From positions 1 through 64,000 of IMG/VR virus record IMGVR_UViG_3300028392_001993: a stretch of DNA of 64,000 bases; one strand, written 5' to 3'. Under the pieces are notes generated by a model. The model was not told where the DNA came from and made no database searches. It saw only the letters and a program-made list of their open reading frames with translations. The DNA is from a virus. Made by a program: the position numbers and the translations under genes. This document shows, one piece after another, positions 41,362 through 48,442 of this stretch. Each line of letters starts with the position of its first letter. Position 1 is the first letter of the stretch.

Positions 41362-42562
41362 AGATCGTTATGGTTACTATACTGTGGGCAAGTTCAAAAC
41401 CTACAGCAAACTAGAGGCCATAGAACACAGCGGAAAAGTTCACCTGCCGGTCAAGTGGAACTTCAACTGTGACACATTTGAAAAGTTTGACTGGACACAA
41501 GAACCTCCGGGTAGTCTAGACTTTTGGTATGCGGCTCGTGCTAGGCAAATAAGAGAAAAATACGATTATCTTGTGCTGTGGTATTCCGGCGGCGCAGATA
41601 GTCATAATGTTCTCATGAGCTTTGTAAAAAATAATATCTTCATTGACGAGATTGCACAATTTCATAACTTAGCCGGTGAAAAAGGCAACAAGCAATCCTG
41701 GGTCAATGAAGAAGTATTTGCGACTTCAATTCCTACTACTCAGTCCCTAATAGAAAACAATCCTGTATATCGCAACACAAAACACAGACTAGTAGACTTG
41801 TCAGAGTTAGAATTTGATCTACTAAAAATAGACGATAACAAGTGGGATTACTTTTACAAAGTCACAAGATTTCTTAGCCCCAATACTCTAGCGCGAAGTT
41901 ACAAAAGAGAACTTATCCCTGACTATCAGATCTTGATGGATCAAGGCAAAAGCGTTTGTTTTATACATGGCTCTGAAAAGCCCAAGGTAGAAAATCGAAA
42001 CAACAAATGGTACATGGTGTTCAACGACTGCTTGGACAATGTGGTAACCCCAAGAACGCAGATGTTAAATCGAGAGTGGGAACATGATGAATTATTTTAC
42101 TGGTCAGACGAACTGCCACAACTGGTTGCCAAACAAGCACATGTGATCAAAAAGTTCATGTCTCAACTTACTCCCGACAAAGCTGACAATGTGAATGTGT
42201 TTAGCGATCAACGCAGTAAAAAAATTCCCGATATTTCATACAGCAATATTGTAATTGATTCTGTTGAATACCGGCTTCTGCCCGACGGCTTACATCAACT
42301 GATCTATCCTGACTGGAATCCTAACTTTATTGTGTGCGGCAAAACCCCCAGTGCCGCATATAGCAATAGAGATACCTGGATGTTTGATAGTATTGCTCCT
42401 GATCTAGGACAACGTTATTATAACCGTGGGTTATTGCATCTTAGACAACTAGTGAAACGTGCCAATCCAGACTATTGGTTTGAATATCCATATGATCCTG
42501 CATCCGGTATTCCTTATAATGGTGGCATGCAACACATGTACAACCGATACTGTATAACTTAA
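41336..42562 (+). CDS. PP-loop ATPase, ~400-aa phage family, copy 1
   Basis: Shared layout of three proteins here (copies at 42563 and 51815): an N-terminal ~80 residues with G-Y-Y-T-V-G-K-F-K-T-Y-S-K-x-E-A, W-N-F-N, R-A-R-Q-I-R-E-K-Y-D-Y, then the P-loop L-W-Y-S-G-G-A-D-S-H-N, I-D-E, and later Y-W-S-D-E-L-P-Q-L, Q-A-H-V-I-K-K-F. Members adenylate a substrate using ATP. ATG 41336 chosen because it precedes the first conserved block. No cysteine motif for thiolation is obvious. Product unknown. Confidence 0.82.
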   Translation: MQSLLLSNKDRYGYYTVGKFKTYSKLEAIEHSGKVHLPVKWNFNCDTFEKFDWTQEPPGSLDFWYAARARQIREKYDYLVLWYSGGADSHNVLMSFVKNNIFIDEIAQFHNLAGEKGNKQSWVNEEVFATSIPTTQSLIENNPVYRNTKHRLVDLSELEFDLLKIDDNKWDYFYKVTRFLSPNTLARSYKRELIPDYQILMDQGKSVCFIHGSEKPKVENRNNKWYMVFNDCLDNVVTPRTQMLNREWEHDELFYWSDELPQLVAKQAHVIKKFMSQLTPDKADNVNVFSDQRSKKIPDISYSNIVIDSVEYRLLPDGLHQLIYPDWNPNFIVCGKTPSAAYSNRDTWMFDSIAPDLGQRYYNRGLLHLRQLVKRANPDYWFEYPYDPASGIPYNGGMQHMYNRYCIT

Positions 42563-43753
42563 ATGAGTTCAATAAAATTAGAAAACAATCCCAAACTAGG
42601 GTATTATAAAGTAGGCGACAAAACGTTCTACAGCAAGCCCGAGGCCTTGGTCGAAGCAACCAAAACCAATCAGTTTCCTGAGTGGAATTTTAGCCGCCAC
42701 ATCTTTGATGCAGTGAACTGGCTGGTAGAACCGCAGACTGATCTGCGTATGTTGTATCGCATACGTGCTCAACAACTGCGTGACCGGTATGACTGGATTA
42801 GAGTAGAAGCCAGCGGCGGCGGCGATTCAACCACTGCGGTGTTGAGTTTTCTCAACAATGGCATTCACCTGGATGAAGTTGTGTTTCGTTATCCCAAGAC
42901 CGGAGAGAAGGATGTACACAACGACCCATTCAATACCAAGTGTGAAAACACTCTAAGCGAATGGGAGTTTGCTGCCAAGCCCTTGCTACAATGGATTGCC
43001 ACTCACCACTCCACAGTAAAAATTACTGTGCATGACTATTCAGAAAACATGCTGGAAGGTGGGGCAGACGAAACTTGGGTGTTCAACAGCAAAGATTATT
43101 TTCAACCAGGACATGCATTCAAGCACGACAACATTGGCTTGATCGATCATCGTCGTGATGCAGATGCAGGCAAGAGCATTTGTGTGTTGTATGGCATCGA
43201 CAAACCCAAGATGTGTATCCGAGATGGCCGTTGGTTTGTGTACTTTATGGATCTACAGGCCAATCATTCTAATTCTGTAGTGTACGAATACACCAACATC
43301 ACCAACGAGTATTTTTACTGGACCCCGGACTTGCCTGAGATTATACACAAACAGGCACACATCATCAAGAACTGGTTTAGTCTTCCGCAGAATCAATTCT
43401 TACAATATCTAGTGCGTTGGCCCAATCACTCTATTGCTAATCGTACTGCATACGAAGCCATGGTCAAACCCTTGATCTATCCAGACTATGATCCTGCTAC
43501 ATTTCAAGTTGCCAAGCCTACCAACAGTTTTTACAACGAAATGGACTTTTGGTTCTACAAAAACTTTCAAGAAACTCGAGCGTTCCAAATCTGGGAAGCA
43601 GGTTTAAAACTGTTGGTGGACAACATTGATTTGAAATATTTTAACACTGAACTAGGACGTCCTGTGGGGTTCATAGGATTCCTCAGCCCATTCTACGATT
43701 TGGGTCCGGCTCAATATGTAAACACCGGGGTGAATAATTTTTCAAAATTCTAA
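42563..43753 (+). CDS. PP-loop ATPase, ~400-aa phage family, copy 2
   Basis: Directly follows copy 1 (TAAATG). Conserved: L-G-Y-Y-K-V-G-D-K-T-F-Y-S-K-P-E-A, R-I-R-A-Q-Q-L-R-D-R-Y-D, P-loop E-A-S-G-G-G-D-S-T-T, I-H-L-D-E-V, I-D-K-P-K, Y-F-Y-W-T-P-D-L-P-E-I and K-Q-A-H-I-I-K. The P-loop is preceded by V-E-A where the sisters have L-x-Y, a modest change. Two tandem copies followed by a Bug receptor suggest related substrates or a heteromer. Confidence 0.82.
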   Translation: MSSIKLENNPKLGYYKVGDKTFYSKPEALVEATKTNQFPEWNFSRHIFDAVNWLVEPQTDLRMLYRIRAQQLRDRYDWIRVEASGGGDSTTAVLSFLNNGIHLDEVVFRYPKTGEKDVHNDPFNTKCENTLSEWEFAAKPLLQWIATHHSTVKITVHDYSENMLEGGADETWVFNSKDYFQPGHAFKHDNIGLIDHRRDADAGKSICVLYGIDKPKMCIRDGRWFVYFMDLQANHSNSVVYEYTNITNEYFYWTPDLPEIIHKQAHIIKNWFSLPQNQFLQYLVRWPNHSIANRTAYEAMVKPLIYPDYDPATFQVAKPTNSFYNEMDFWFYKNFQETRAFQIWEAGLKLLVDNIDLKYFNTELGRPVGFIGFLSPFYDLGPAQYVNTGVNNFSKF

Positions 43754-43921
43754 TAGAGCATAAGTAGAATCAGCAACGCCGATACAGTATCGACGTCGGA
43801 AACATATTGACGCCTGGGGTAGCGAAACCCTTTTACTGGTGTGTTACACATAGAACGCCGATCTCCGTAGCAGATTCTCTGCAAGCTCTTAAACTTATTG
43901 ACACTAACTTTAGGAGAAATC
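43754..43921 (+). other. 168-nt intergenic leader with hairpins
   Basis: No gene seen. CGATA-CAG-TATCG (about 43781-43793) and GGGT...ACCC followed by TTTT (43817-43834) could fold; the latter is a weak terminator candidate. A good TTTAGGAGA Shine-Dalgarno ends the leader before the Bug receptor. Confidence 0.4.
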
Positions 43922-44836
43922 ATGTCAAAAATTCTAGCAACCTTGTTGGCTGCCATTGCCATCACCGCGGCTCAGGCTCGCGAAAACATCACAATCTTGT
44001 ATGCTTACAGCGCAGGTGATTCAGTAGCCAACTACCATCGAACCATTGCCAACGAAGCAAACAAGATCCAAGACCGATATAACTTTGTATTTGATGCCAA
44101 ACCCGGGGCCGGAGGTGCTATTGCATCCAACCAGGCACTGGGCACACCAAATACTATCTTGGCACACTCAACTGCGTTCTTTGTTCGTCCAGTTGTGTTT
44201 CCCAACGAAAGTTACGACATTGCTCGATTCCGGCAACAATACGTTCACTGTATGGCGCCCATGGCAGTGACCAGCAGTCGATATCGATCGCTGAAAGATG
44301 TTCCTACCACGGCTACCGTGGGTATCAGTGGCTTGGGAGTTACCACACACCTGGCTGCAATTGAACTCAAGAAAAAGTTTCCTGACCTGAACATTATCCC
44401 ATTCAAATCAACCACAGACTCAATGTTGAGCATGGTGGGTGGGCAAACTGACTTGCACATTGGTTTTATATCAGAAGCAGAGCAATGGAGCCGGGATAAT
44501 ACCAGCAGTGATCGCAAGGTCTCTGTGTTGGGTATTACTGGCAACAAAACAGTCAACGGTTATACTCCCCTGGCAAAACTGGGTCTTGATCCCAGTTTCG
44601 CTGACATGAATGTGGGGCATCACATGGTGCTTCCTGTCACAATTGATGATGCAAAACGCAAAGAGTTTTATGAAATTTTTGCCAAGGCCTCTCGAACAGA
44701 TGCAGTACGTGCGGCCTATGCTGTGGACTATTGCGAACCACAATCAGTCAAGTACGAAGACTTAAACAAGTTTTTTGTGTTTCATACTGAGTACTGGCGC
44801 AAATTGGCCAGTCAAGTTAAACTAGACAACAAGTAA
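43922..44836 (+). CDS. Bug/TctC-family periplasmic binding protein, copy 1 (304 aa)
   Basis: Signal peptide M-S-K-I-L-A-T-L-L-A-A-I-A-I-T-A-A-Q-A with a plausible cut after A-Q-A. Mature part has the family layout: F-D-A-K-P-G-A-G-G-A-I-A-S-N (the P-G-G/A-x-G ligand loop), T-A-T-V-G-I-S-G-L-G, L-S-M-V-G-G-Q-T-D-L and P-L-A-K-L-G-L. Bug proteins bind carboxylates in the periplasm of proteobacteria. A phage copy is unusual; two PP-loop genes are immediately upstream. Role during infection is unknown. Confidence 0.83.
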   Translation: MSKILATLLAAIAITAAQARENITILYAYSAGDSVANYHRTIANEANKIQDRYNFVFDAKPGAGGAIASNQALGTPNTILAHSTAFFVRPVVFPNESYDIARFRQQYVHCMAPMAVTSSRYRSLKDVPTTATVGISGLGVTTHLAAIELKKKFPDLNIIPFKSTTDSMLSMVGGQTDLHIGFISEAEQWSRDNTSSDRKVSVLGITGNKTVNGYTPLAKLGLDPSFADMNVGHHMVLPVTIDDAKRKEFYEIFAKASRTDAVRAAYAVDYCEPQSVKYEDLNKFFVFHTEYWRKLASQVKLDNK

Positions 44837-44862
44837 ACACATCGGCAGATTCCCTGACTACT

Positions 44863-44870
44863 TATAAATA
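44863..44870 (+). promoter_or_regulatory. T4-late-type promoter element TATAAATA
   Basis: Exact TATAAATA 19 bases before the ATG at 44890; unlike many others here it leaves a ~14-base leader with TTAGGAA. Confidence 0.65.
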
Positions 44871-44889
44871 TAGCAGTTAGGAATTTGCT

Positions 44890-45069
44890 ATGAGCCGGAC
44901 ATTGATCTGGGTGTTGAGTTGGAGTGTGTTAGGACCAGTGCCTGAGTCGGGCGAACAAGCCAAGTTCAAAACTCAAGCAGAATGCGAACAGGCTCGAGTT
45001 CAAAAGCGTGAAGAATACCAGGCACAGAAAAAACAGATTGTGGCTAGTTGTCACCAGAGTACCAAATAG
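44890..45069 (+). CDS. Small protein with N-terminal hydrophobic segment (59 aa)
   Basis: ATG 44890 after TTAGGAA. Hydrophobic start M-S-R-T-L-I-W-V-L-S-W-S-V-L-G, then a charged helix with A-E-C-E-Q-A-R-V-Q-K-R-E-E and a late V-A-S-C-H. A small exported or anchored protein with two Cys, similar in layout to the 38678 product. Ends just before the tmRNA promoter. Confidence 0.6.
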   Translation: MSRTLIWVLSWSVLGPVPESGEQAKFKTQAECEQARVQKREEYQAQKKQIVASCHQSTK

Positions 45070-45070
45070 T

Positions 45071-45099
45071 TTGACATCAAATCAATTTTGTGGTATAAT
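45071..45099 (+). promoter_or_regulatory. Perfect consensus promoter of the tmRNA
   Basis: TTGACA (45071-45076), 17 bases, TATAAT (45094-45099); expected +1 near 45106. Confidence 0.8.
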
Positions 45100-45105
45100 A
45101 AATAC

Positions 45106-45466
45106 TTGAACAGCGTAAACTGTTACTGAGAAAAGGATTCAAGACCCGGGGGCAGTGCCCGGCAGGTCCACCATAAGCATACTTAAATCTCTACAAAACC
45201 GAAAGGTTGGGATCAGGGCTGGTACACCGGATTACTCTAGGGAAACCTATAAGTGCGGATAGACCATAGTATGCTTTTGATGGGCCTGACACAGGATCGA
45301 TTGGGTCAAGAGTACAAGTAATGGCGCTCGGTAGGCGATGACCGTTAATCAAGCAAAACAAGTATCTGCAAACGATGATACATACCTCTTAGCCGCAAAC
45401 GCCTAAGAGCGAGGCAGTTATGCCTTGTAACCAAAAATAGCAATAGGGACTTCGGTCCCTATTTTT
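45106..45466 (+). ncRNA. ssrA: Circularly permuted two-piece tmRNA
   Basis: The acceptor piece comes first: CCGGGGGCAGTGCCCGG (T-arm with a non-standard loop), CAGGTCC, A, CCA (45171-45173). A 108-nt intervening segment follows, closed by AAGCATACT/AGTATGCTT. The coding piece begins GGGCCTG at 45282. GGGCCTG pairs with CAGGTCC in all seven positions with G3-U70, the alanine identity pair. GGGTC (coding) pairs with GACCC (acceptor) and AGTAA with TTACT as helix P2. The tag frame 45368-45406 reads ANDDTYLLAANA and stop. The T-arm loop resembles alphaproteobacterial permuted tmRNAs (from memory). tmRNA rescues stalled ribosomes. Confidence 0.88.
45442..45466 (+). terminator. Rho-independent terminator of the tmRNA
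   Basis: AATAGGGAC, TTCG loop, GTCCCTATT and a T-run; nine base pairs. Confidence 0.88.
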
Positions 45467-46079
45467 ATGGGTATTGCCAAGTCCAGGAGCCATCTTGCTT
45501 ATAAAGTCGTGTTCTTCCTTTAACTTTAGCAGATAGTTTAGAGGCACCTTTTCTGCCATTTTCTGCCGCAGTTGGATTAGGCAATCCTTTATTCCACGGA
45601 GTCGCACCTTTATTTCTGGATACAGACGATGTATAATTTGAACCATTAAATTTTGCGGCACAGGATTGACTACACCAAGCCTTTTCTCTAATCGGGTGAT
45701 GACAAAACTCTATCTTACCAAATAAGTTAGAACATTGAATGCAGGTGTATTGTCGTGTCTCTTTTGGTCTAGTTTTAGTGCGTTTATTTTGAGCAGATAA
45801 CAATTTTGAATGCTCTATCCTTGCCTTCTCGTAATGTCTGTTCGAATACTTCTTTAATCTGCCCATTAGATTTACAGCATGCCATAATGTTCCGCCGTGT
45901 ATCTTCGCTAATAATATATGGGCTATATAATGCTCACGAGCAGTTAGATCAACCAAGTTAGAAGGTTCGTTAGTTCCTCCTAAACACTTTGGAATAATAT
46001 GGTGTTCTTCTTTGTAGCCAGTAGTAGTTCTAAGTTTGGCTCTTTCTATCAGCGATGTATAATGGTTTAAATAATTCAT
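45465..46079 (-). CDS. HNH homing-type endonuclease with zinc ribbon (204 aa)
   Basis: HNH core near the N-terminus: Y-K-E-E-H-H-I-I-P-K-C-L-G-G-T-N-E-P-S-N-L-V-D-L. Then a zinc ribbon: Y-T-C-I-Q-C-S-N-L-F and W-C-S-Q-S-C-A-A-K-F-N, and a Lys/Gly-rich C-terminal repeat (R-N-K-G-A-T-P-W-N-K-G) of NUMOD type. The C-S-Q-S-C-A-A module is shared with the HNH at 58634. CATAAATA five bases before the ATG predicts a leaderless late message. It lies tail to tail with the tmRNA. Confidence 0.85.
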   Translation of the reverse strand: MNYLNHYTSLIERAKLRTTTGYKEEHHIIPKCLGGTNEPSNLVDLTAREHYIAHILLAKIHGGTLWHAVNLMGRLKKYSNRHYEKARIEHSKLLSAQNKRTKTRPKETRQYTCIQCSNLFGKIEFCHHPIREKAWCSQSCAAKFNGSNYTSSVSRNKGATPWNKGLPNPTAAENGRKGASKLSAKVKGRTRLYKQDGSWTWQYP

Positions 46080-46130
46080 AACTTTATTTATGCTTTCGTA
46101 GCCTAATATACCTCGTAACAGAAACCACCA

Positions 46131-46152
46131 AACCCGCTTCGGCGGGTTTTTT
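46131..46152 (+). terminator. Rho-independent terminator
   Basis: AACCCGC, TTCG, GCGGGTT and six Ts. There is no plus-strand gene just upstream, so it may stop read-through antisense to the HNH gene. Confidence 0.8.
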
Positions 46153-46158
46153 AATTTG

Positions 46159-46166
46159 TATAAATA
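46159..46166 (+). promoter_or_regulatory. T4-late-type promoter element TATAAATA
   Basis: Exact TATAAATA 20 bases before ATG 46187, leaving a leader with TTAGGAG. Confidence 0.6.
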
Positions 46167-46186
46167 AATGATATTAGGAGTATAGC

Positions 46187-46510
46187 ATGAGCACCGATTT
46201 TTTAAAAAAATACATCGATATCATCAATGAAGCAGAACAACCACAAGTTCAACTTGATGAAGATGGTCCTTACAGCAAAAAGCAAATTAACTGGGTTATA
46301 AAATACAACCAGCATGACAAGTATGAGGGCAAGGGCGCAGTCTTTAATGTAGATTCCACTGCTAGAAAGGTACGTTGGAAACAACCTCTTAACTATGACG
46401 TAAAGGAATTTGAGAAGGTCGGCTTGGACGTATGGGACCGGAAATTGCGTCAAGCAGTCACTAACGCAGTCTTGGCCCAAATGCCCCCTGCCCCTGGGTA
46501 CGACAACTAA
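46187..46510 (+). CDS. Hypothetical protein (107 aa)
   Basis: Own late promoter, Shine-Dalgarno and terminator, so a single-gene unit. N-terminal F-L-K-K-Y-I-D-I-I-N-E-A-E looks like the capsid-type leader helices of T4-like phages; the rest has Q-I-N-W-V-I-K-Y-N-Q, K-V-R-W-K-Q-P-L and a helical tail ending Q-M-P-P-A-P-G-Y. Function unknown; a late product is likely. Confidence 0.65.
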   Translation: MSTDFLKKYIDIINEAEQPQVQLDEDGPYSKKQINWVIKYNQHDKYEGKGAVFNVDSTARKVRWKQPLNYDVKEFEKVGLDVWDRKLRQAVTNAVLAQMPPAPGYDN

Positions 46511-46526
46511 TTTTCACAAACACCAG

Positions 46527-46550
46527 AACCCGCTTCGGCGGGTTTCTCTT
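46527..46550 (+). terminator. Rho-independent terminator
   Basis: AACCCGC, TTCG, GCGGGTT, then T/C-rich tail; same stem-loop as at 46131. Confidence 0.75.
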
Positions 46551-46601
46551 GTCAACCCTTTCGAGGGCTAAGGCGTTGTATATGTATGTCAAGGAGACAT
46601 C

Positions 46602-46766
46602 ATGCAACATGCTATCAAATGTGACAATTGGGGAAAACCCGGCAAAAATGAAGTGGTGAGATTCATGCCTGTTAACTTGGCCAGGTTTAGAAACTGCCCA
46701 GACTGTGATCGTAAACGAATCACTGCTTGCAAAGATCCTGCTTGCAATCGAACCCGAAAGCCTTGA
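46602..46766 (+). CDS. Small zinc-ribbon-like protein (54 aa)
   Basis: ATG 46602 six bases after AAGGAG. Cys pairs C-P-D-C (in F-R-N-C-P-D-C-D-R-K-R) and two further Cys (T-A-C-K-D-P-A-C-N-R) give a four-Cys knuckle that could bind zinc. Basic overall. Its stop codon overlaps the -35 box of the next promoter. Possibly a small regulator; family not recognised. Confidence 0.5.
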   Translation: MQHAIKCDNWGKPGKNEVVRFMPVNLARFRNCPDCDRKRITACKDPACNRTRKP

Positions 46767-46791
46767 CTCTTATACAATTCTCATATATAAT
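46763..46791 (+). promoter_or_regulatory. Sigma-70-like promoter, ATG at +1
   Basis: TTGACT (46763-46768), 17 bases, TATAAT (46786-46791), six bases, ATG 46798. Confidence 0.72.
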
Positions 46792-46797
46792 ACACTT

Positions 46798-46875
46798 ATG
46801 AAACAAACAACTACAATCGTTACAATCGTTCGCTCAGAACATGAGTGGGATTGCCATTGGGGGCTTTGCCTGTAA
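46798..46875 (+). CDS. Leaderless 25-residue peptide before a terminator
   Basis: M-K-Q-T-T-T-I-V-T-I-V-R-S-E-H-E-W-D, then C-H-W-G-L-C-L. The start codon is the predicted +1 and a strong terminator follows 23 bases after the stop, so this is a ~130-nt transcript. It may be an attenuator-type leader peptide or an unrelated short RNA; the unit at 55993-56202 has the same plan. Confidence 0.4.
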   Translation: MKQTTTIVTIVRSEHEWDCHWGLCL

Positions 46876-46898
46876 TACGAAAGTACTACCCTGCAAAG

Positions 46899-46926
46899 AC
46901 CCTCCACTTCGGAGGGTTTTCTTTTT
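46899..46926 (+). terminator. Rho-independent terminator
   Basis: ACCCTCC, 5-base loop, GGAGGGT, then TTTTCTTTTT. Confidence 0.85.
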
Positions 46927-46931
46927 AGTGC

Positions 46932-46960
46932 TAGACCATAAATTGAAACTCTGCTACAAT
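46932..46960 (+). promoter_or_regulatory. Promoter of the 1.2-kb structured RNA region
   Basis: TAGACC (46932-46937), 17 bases, TACAAT (46955-46960); follows a terminator, and no gene starts within the next 1.2 kb. Confidence 0.55.
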
Positions 46961-47269
46961 AGAACTTAACAAAGCAACAAAGTAGATCGATACTAGTTGT
47001 AACAGATCTTTAAAAATCGTATTTCATTTAGTCCTGGTAACAGGGACTATATGAGAACACATTAGGGTTACCAGACCCGTTAGAGGCATTGGTAGAAGTG
47101 AATTGACACCGGCGGGTGTCCACTTGCTACCAGTCATGAAGCCGGCTCTCTACTGTAAAAAGTAGATCCAGAAAAGCGGCGGATCGTCTGGCAGTAATGA
47201 CCGTGGTGACTTGGTCTCGCAAGCCAAGCAGAACGAGATCCACAACGGTTCCCAAATGTTTTTTCATAT

Positions 47270-47345
47270 GGTGGGTTCATCTAGAGGCCTAGGATAGTGC
47301 CCTTTCACGGCATTCACACCGGTTCGAATCCGGTACCCACTACCA
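47270..47345 (+). tRNA. tRNA-Glu (TTC)
   Basis: Acceptor GGTGGGT/ACCCACT (G1-U72), anticodon loop CTTTCAC, T-arm ACCGG-TTCGAAT-CCGGT, encoded CCA. Lies inside the structured RNA region; a 13-bp stem begins five bases after its CCA. Confidence 0.9.
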
Positions 47346-47785
47346 TACGAAAACACACTGGAGATAAGCAGGAACTTGTGGCCACGAGGTCGCCTCGTCC
47401 AGTGTGTTTTTATATGGTCACTATATAGAAATACATTGCCGAGGAGCGACGTCTTTACCATGGGCTCCGACCATAAAGAGAGGTAGTGTGTTTCTATATA
47501 GCAATCATATAGAAGTATTCTTGGCATAAGTCAAAGCGAGAGAAGAAGCCTAGTATCTGCAGATGCGAAAGTTTCAGTGGTGCAAGTCCCCTCCTAGGCC
47601 TGCTGTTGAGAGTGCTTCTATATGGTAGATGTTATAGTCAAGCATCGATAAGGTATCGTGTATGGACGCATACACTATTCGGGTCACAGCGGCCGGCGAC
47701 TGATCCTAATATAACTGCATCGGCTTTTGCACTCTTAGCGGAGGACGCATAAATTGGCATTCTCGGTGCTTGACTATGATATTTT

Positions 47786-47860
47786 GGTCTGATAGTATAT
47801 CGGTTAGTATCCCACACTGTCACTGTGGGGAGACGGGTTCGATTCCCGTTCAGACCGCCA
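47786..47860 (+). tRNA. tRNA-Asp (GTC)
   Basis: Acceptor GGTCTGA/TCAGACC, discriminator G, loop CTGTCAC, T-loop TTCGATT, encoded CCA. Within the structured RNA region. Confidence 0.93.
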
Positions 47861-48184
47861 AGTTTGAAGCCACACCGCCTGGGCACTTCTCTCAGTAATG
47901 AGACACTAGGTCCTGCAACCGTGGCTTCTCCCCAACGTTCCAGCGTCACTGGATAGTCTGACCCAGACGATGAGAAGTGTGATGACACACACGGGTGGTT
48001 CTGAAACGGCGAAGTTTCACTGAGCAATCAGCGGTCTAACCTAACCGGCGTTGGCAATACGAGAACGGTCCCTGTCGAGAAGCGGGTGGAAGGTGTGACG
48101 AAAATACTTGTGTGGCAGTCCATGACGAGCCTAACAAATTTTCTATCTCACTATAATTACCGCCGGGGGACGCAGAGCACTTGA

Positions 48185-48421
48185 TCAAGCAGTGTGCTGA
48201 GCATTTGCGTACTCAATCCATTCTGAATTGATCTTGCCAGCATCGCCATTGTGAGATGCAGGGTCTGCATCGGGGTTGGCATTTTTCCATTCATTGTAAA
48301 CTTTAGTGGCTTCGTGCCAGTTTTGTTCACGAGCGGCATCATCTTTTATCCACGCATCAAAATCAAGTTTACCGTCATCAAATGTCCAAACACGTTTGTT
48401 AAAATCTGTCCAAGTTGCCAT
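48185..48421 (-). CDS. Small hypothetical protein (78 aa)
   Basis: MATWTDFNKRVWTFDDGKLD, then W-I-K-D-D-A-A-R-E-Q-N-W-H-E-A and a helical tail. GGATAAATA and AGGAG precede the start. Acidic and Trp-rich; no family recognised. It follows the radical SAM gene on the same strand. Confidence 0.55.
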   Translation of the reverse strand: MATWTDFNKRVWTFDDGKLDFDAWIKDDAAREQNWHEATKVYNEWKNANPDADPASHNGDAGKINSEWIEYANAQHTA

Positions 48422-48442
48422 AATATTTCTCCTGTGCAGTAT

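Larger units (their letters stand above)
46967..48170 (+). ncRNA. Large ORF-free structured RNA region enclosing two tRNAs
   Basis: No credible coding frame on either strand. It holds many hairpins: TAGTCC/GGACTA near 47036; a nested ~17-bp hairpin at 47090-47132; and four long closing stems after tRNA-Glu: 47350-47362/47398-47410 (13 bp), 47421-47431/47491-47501 (11 bp), 47506-47515/47615-47624 (10 bp, longer with G-U) and 47634-47644/47767-47777 (11 bp). GAAGCCAC/GTGGCTTC (47866/47921) follows tRNA-Asp. Size, tRNA insertion and phage context recall the giant GOLLD/ROOL RNAs, but I cannot match a consensus. Could instead be several small RNAs. The 3' boundary is unclear. Confidence 0.6.

Noticed and set aside
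45389-45661. Minus-strand frame covering the tmRNA end
   Set aside because: Overlaps the tmRNA terminator and the HNH gene in another frame; no start signals.
47941-48010. Possible hammerhead ribozyme (ATGAGA...GAAAC-like strings)
   Set aside because: The required CTGATGA core and correctly placed GTC cleavage site are not present.
47638-48027. 129-codon minus-strand frame in the structured RNA region
   Set aside because: Crosses tRNA-Asp and strong hairpins on the other strand, lacks start signals, and the product is tRNA-like low-quality sequence.
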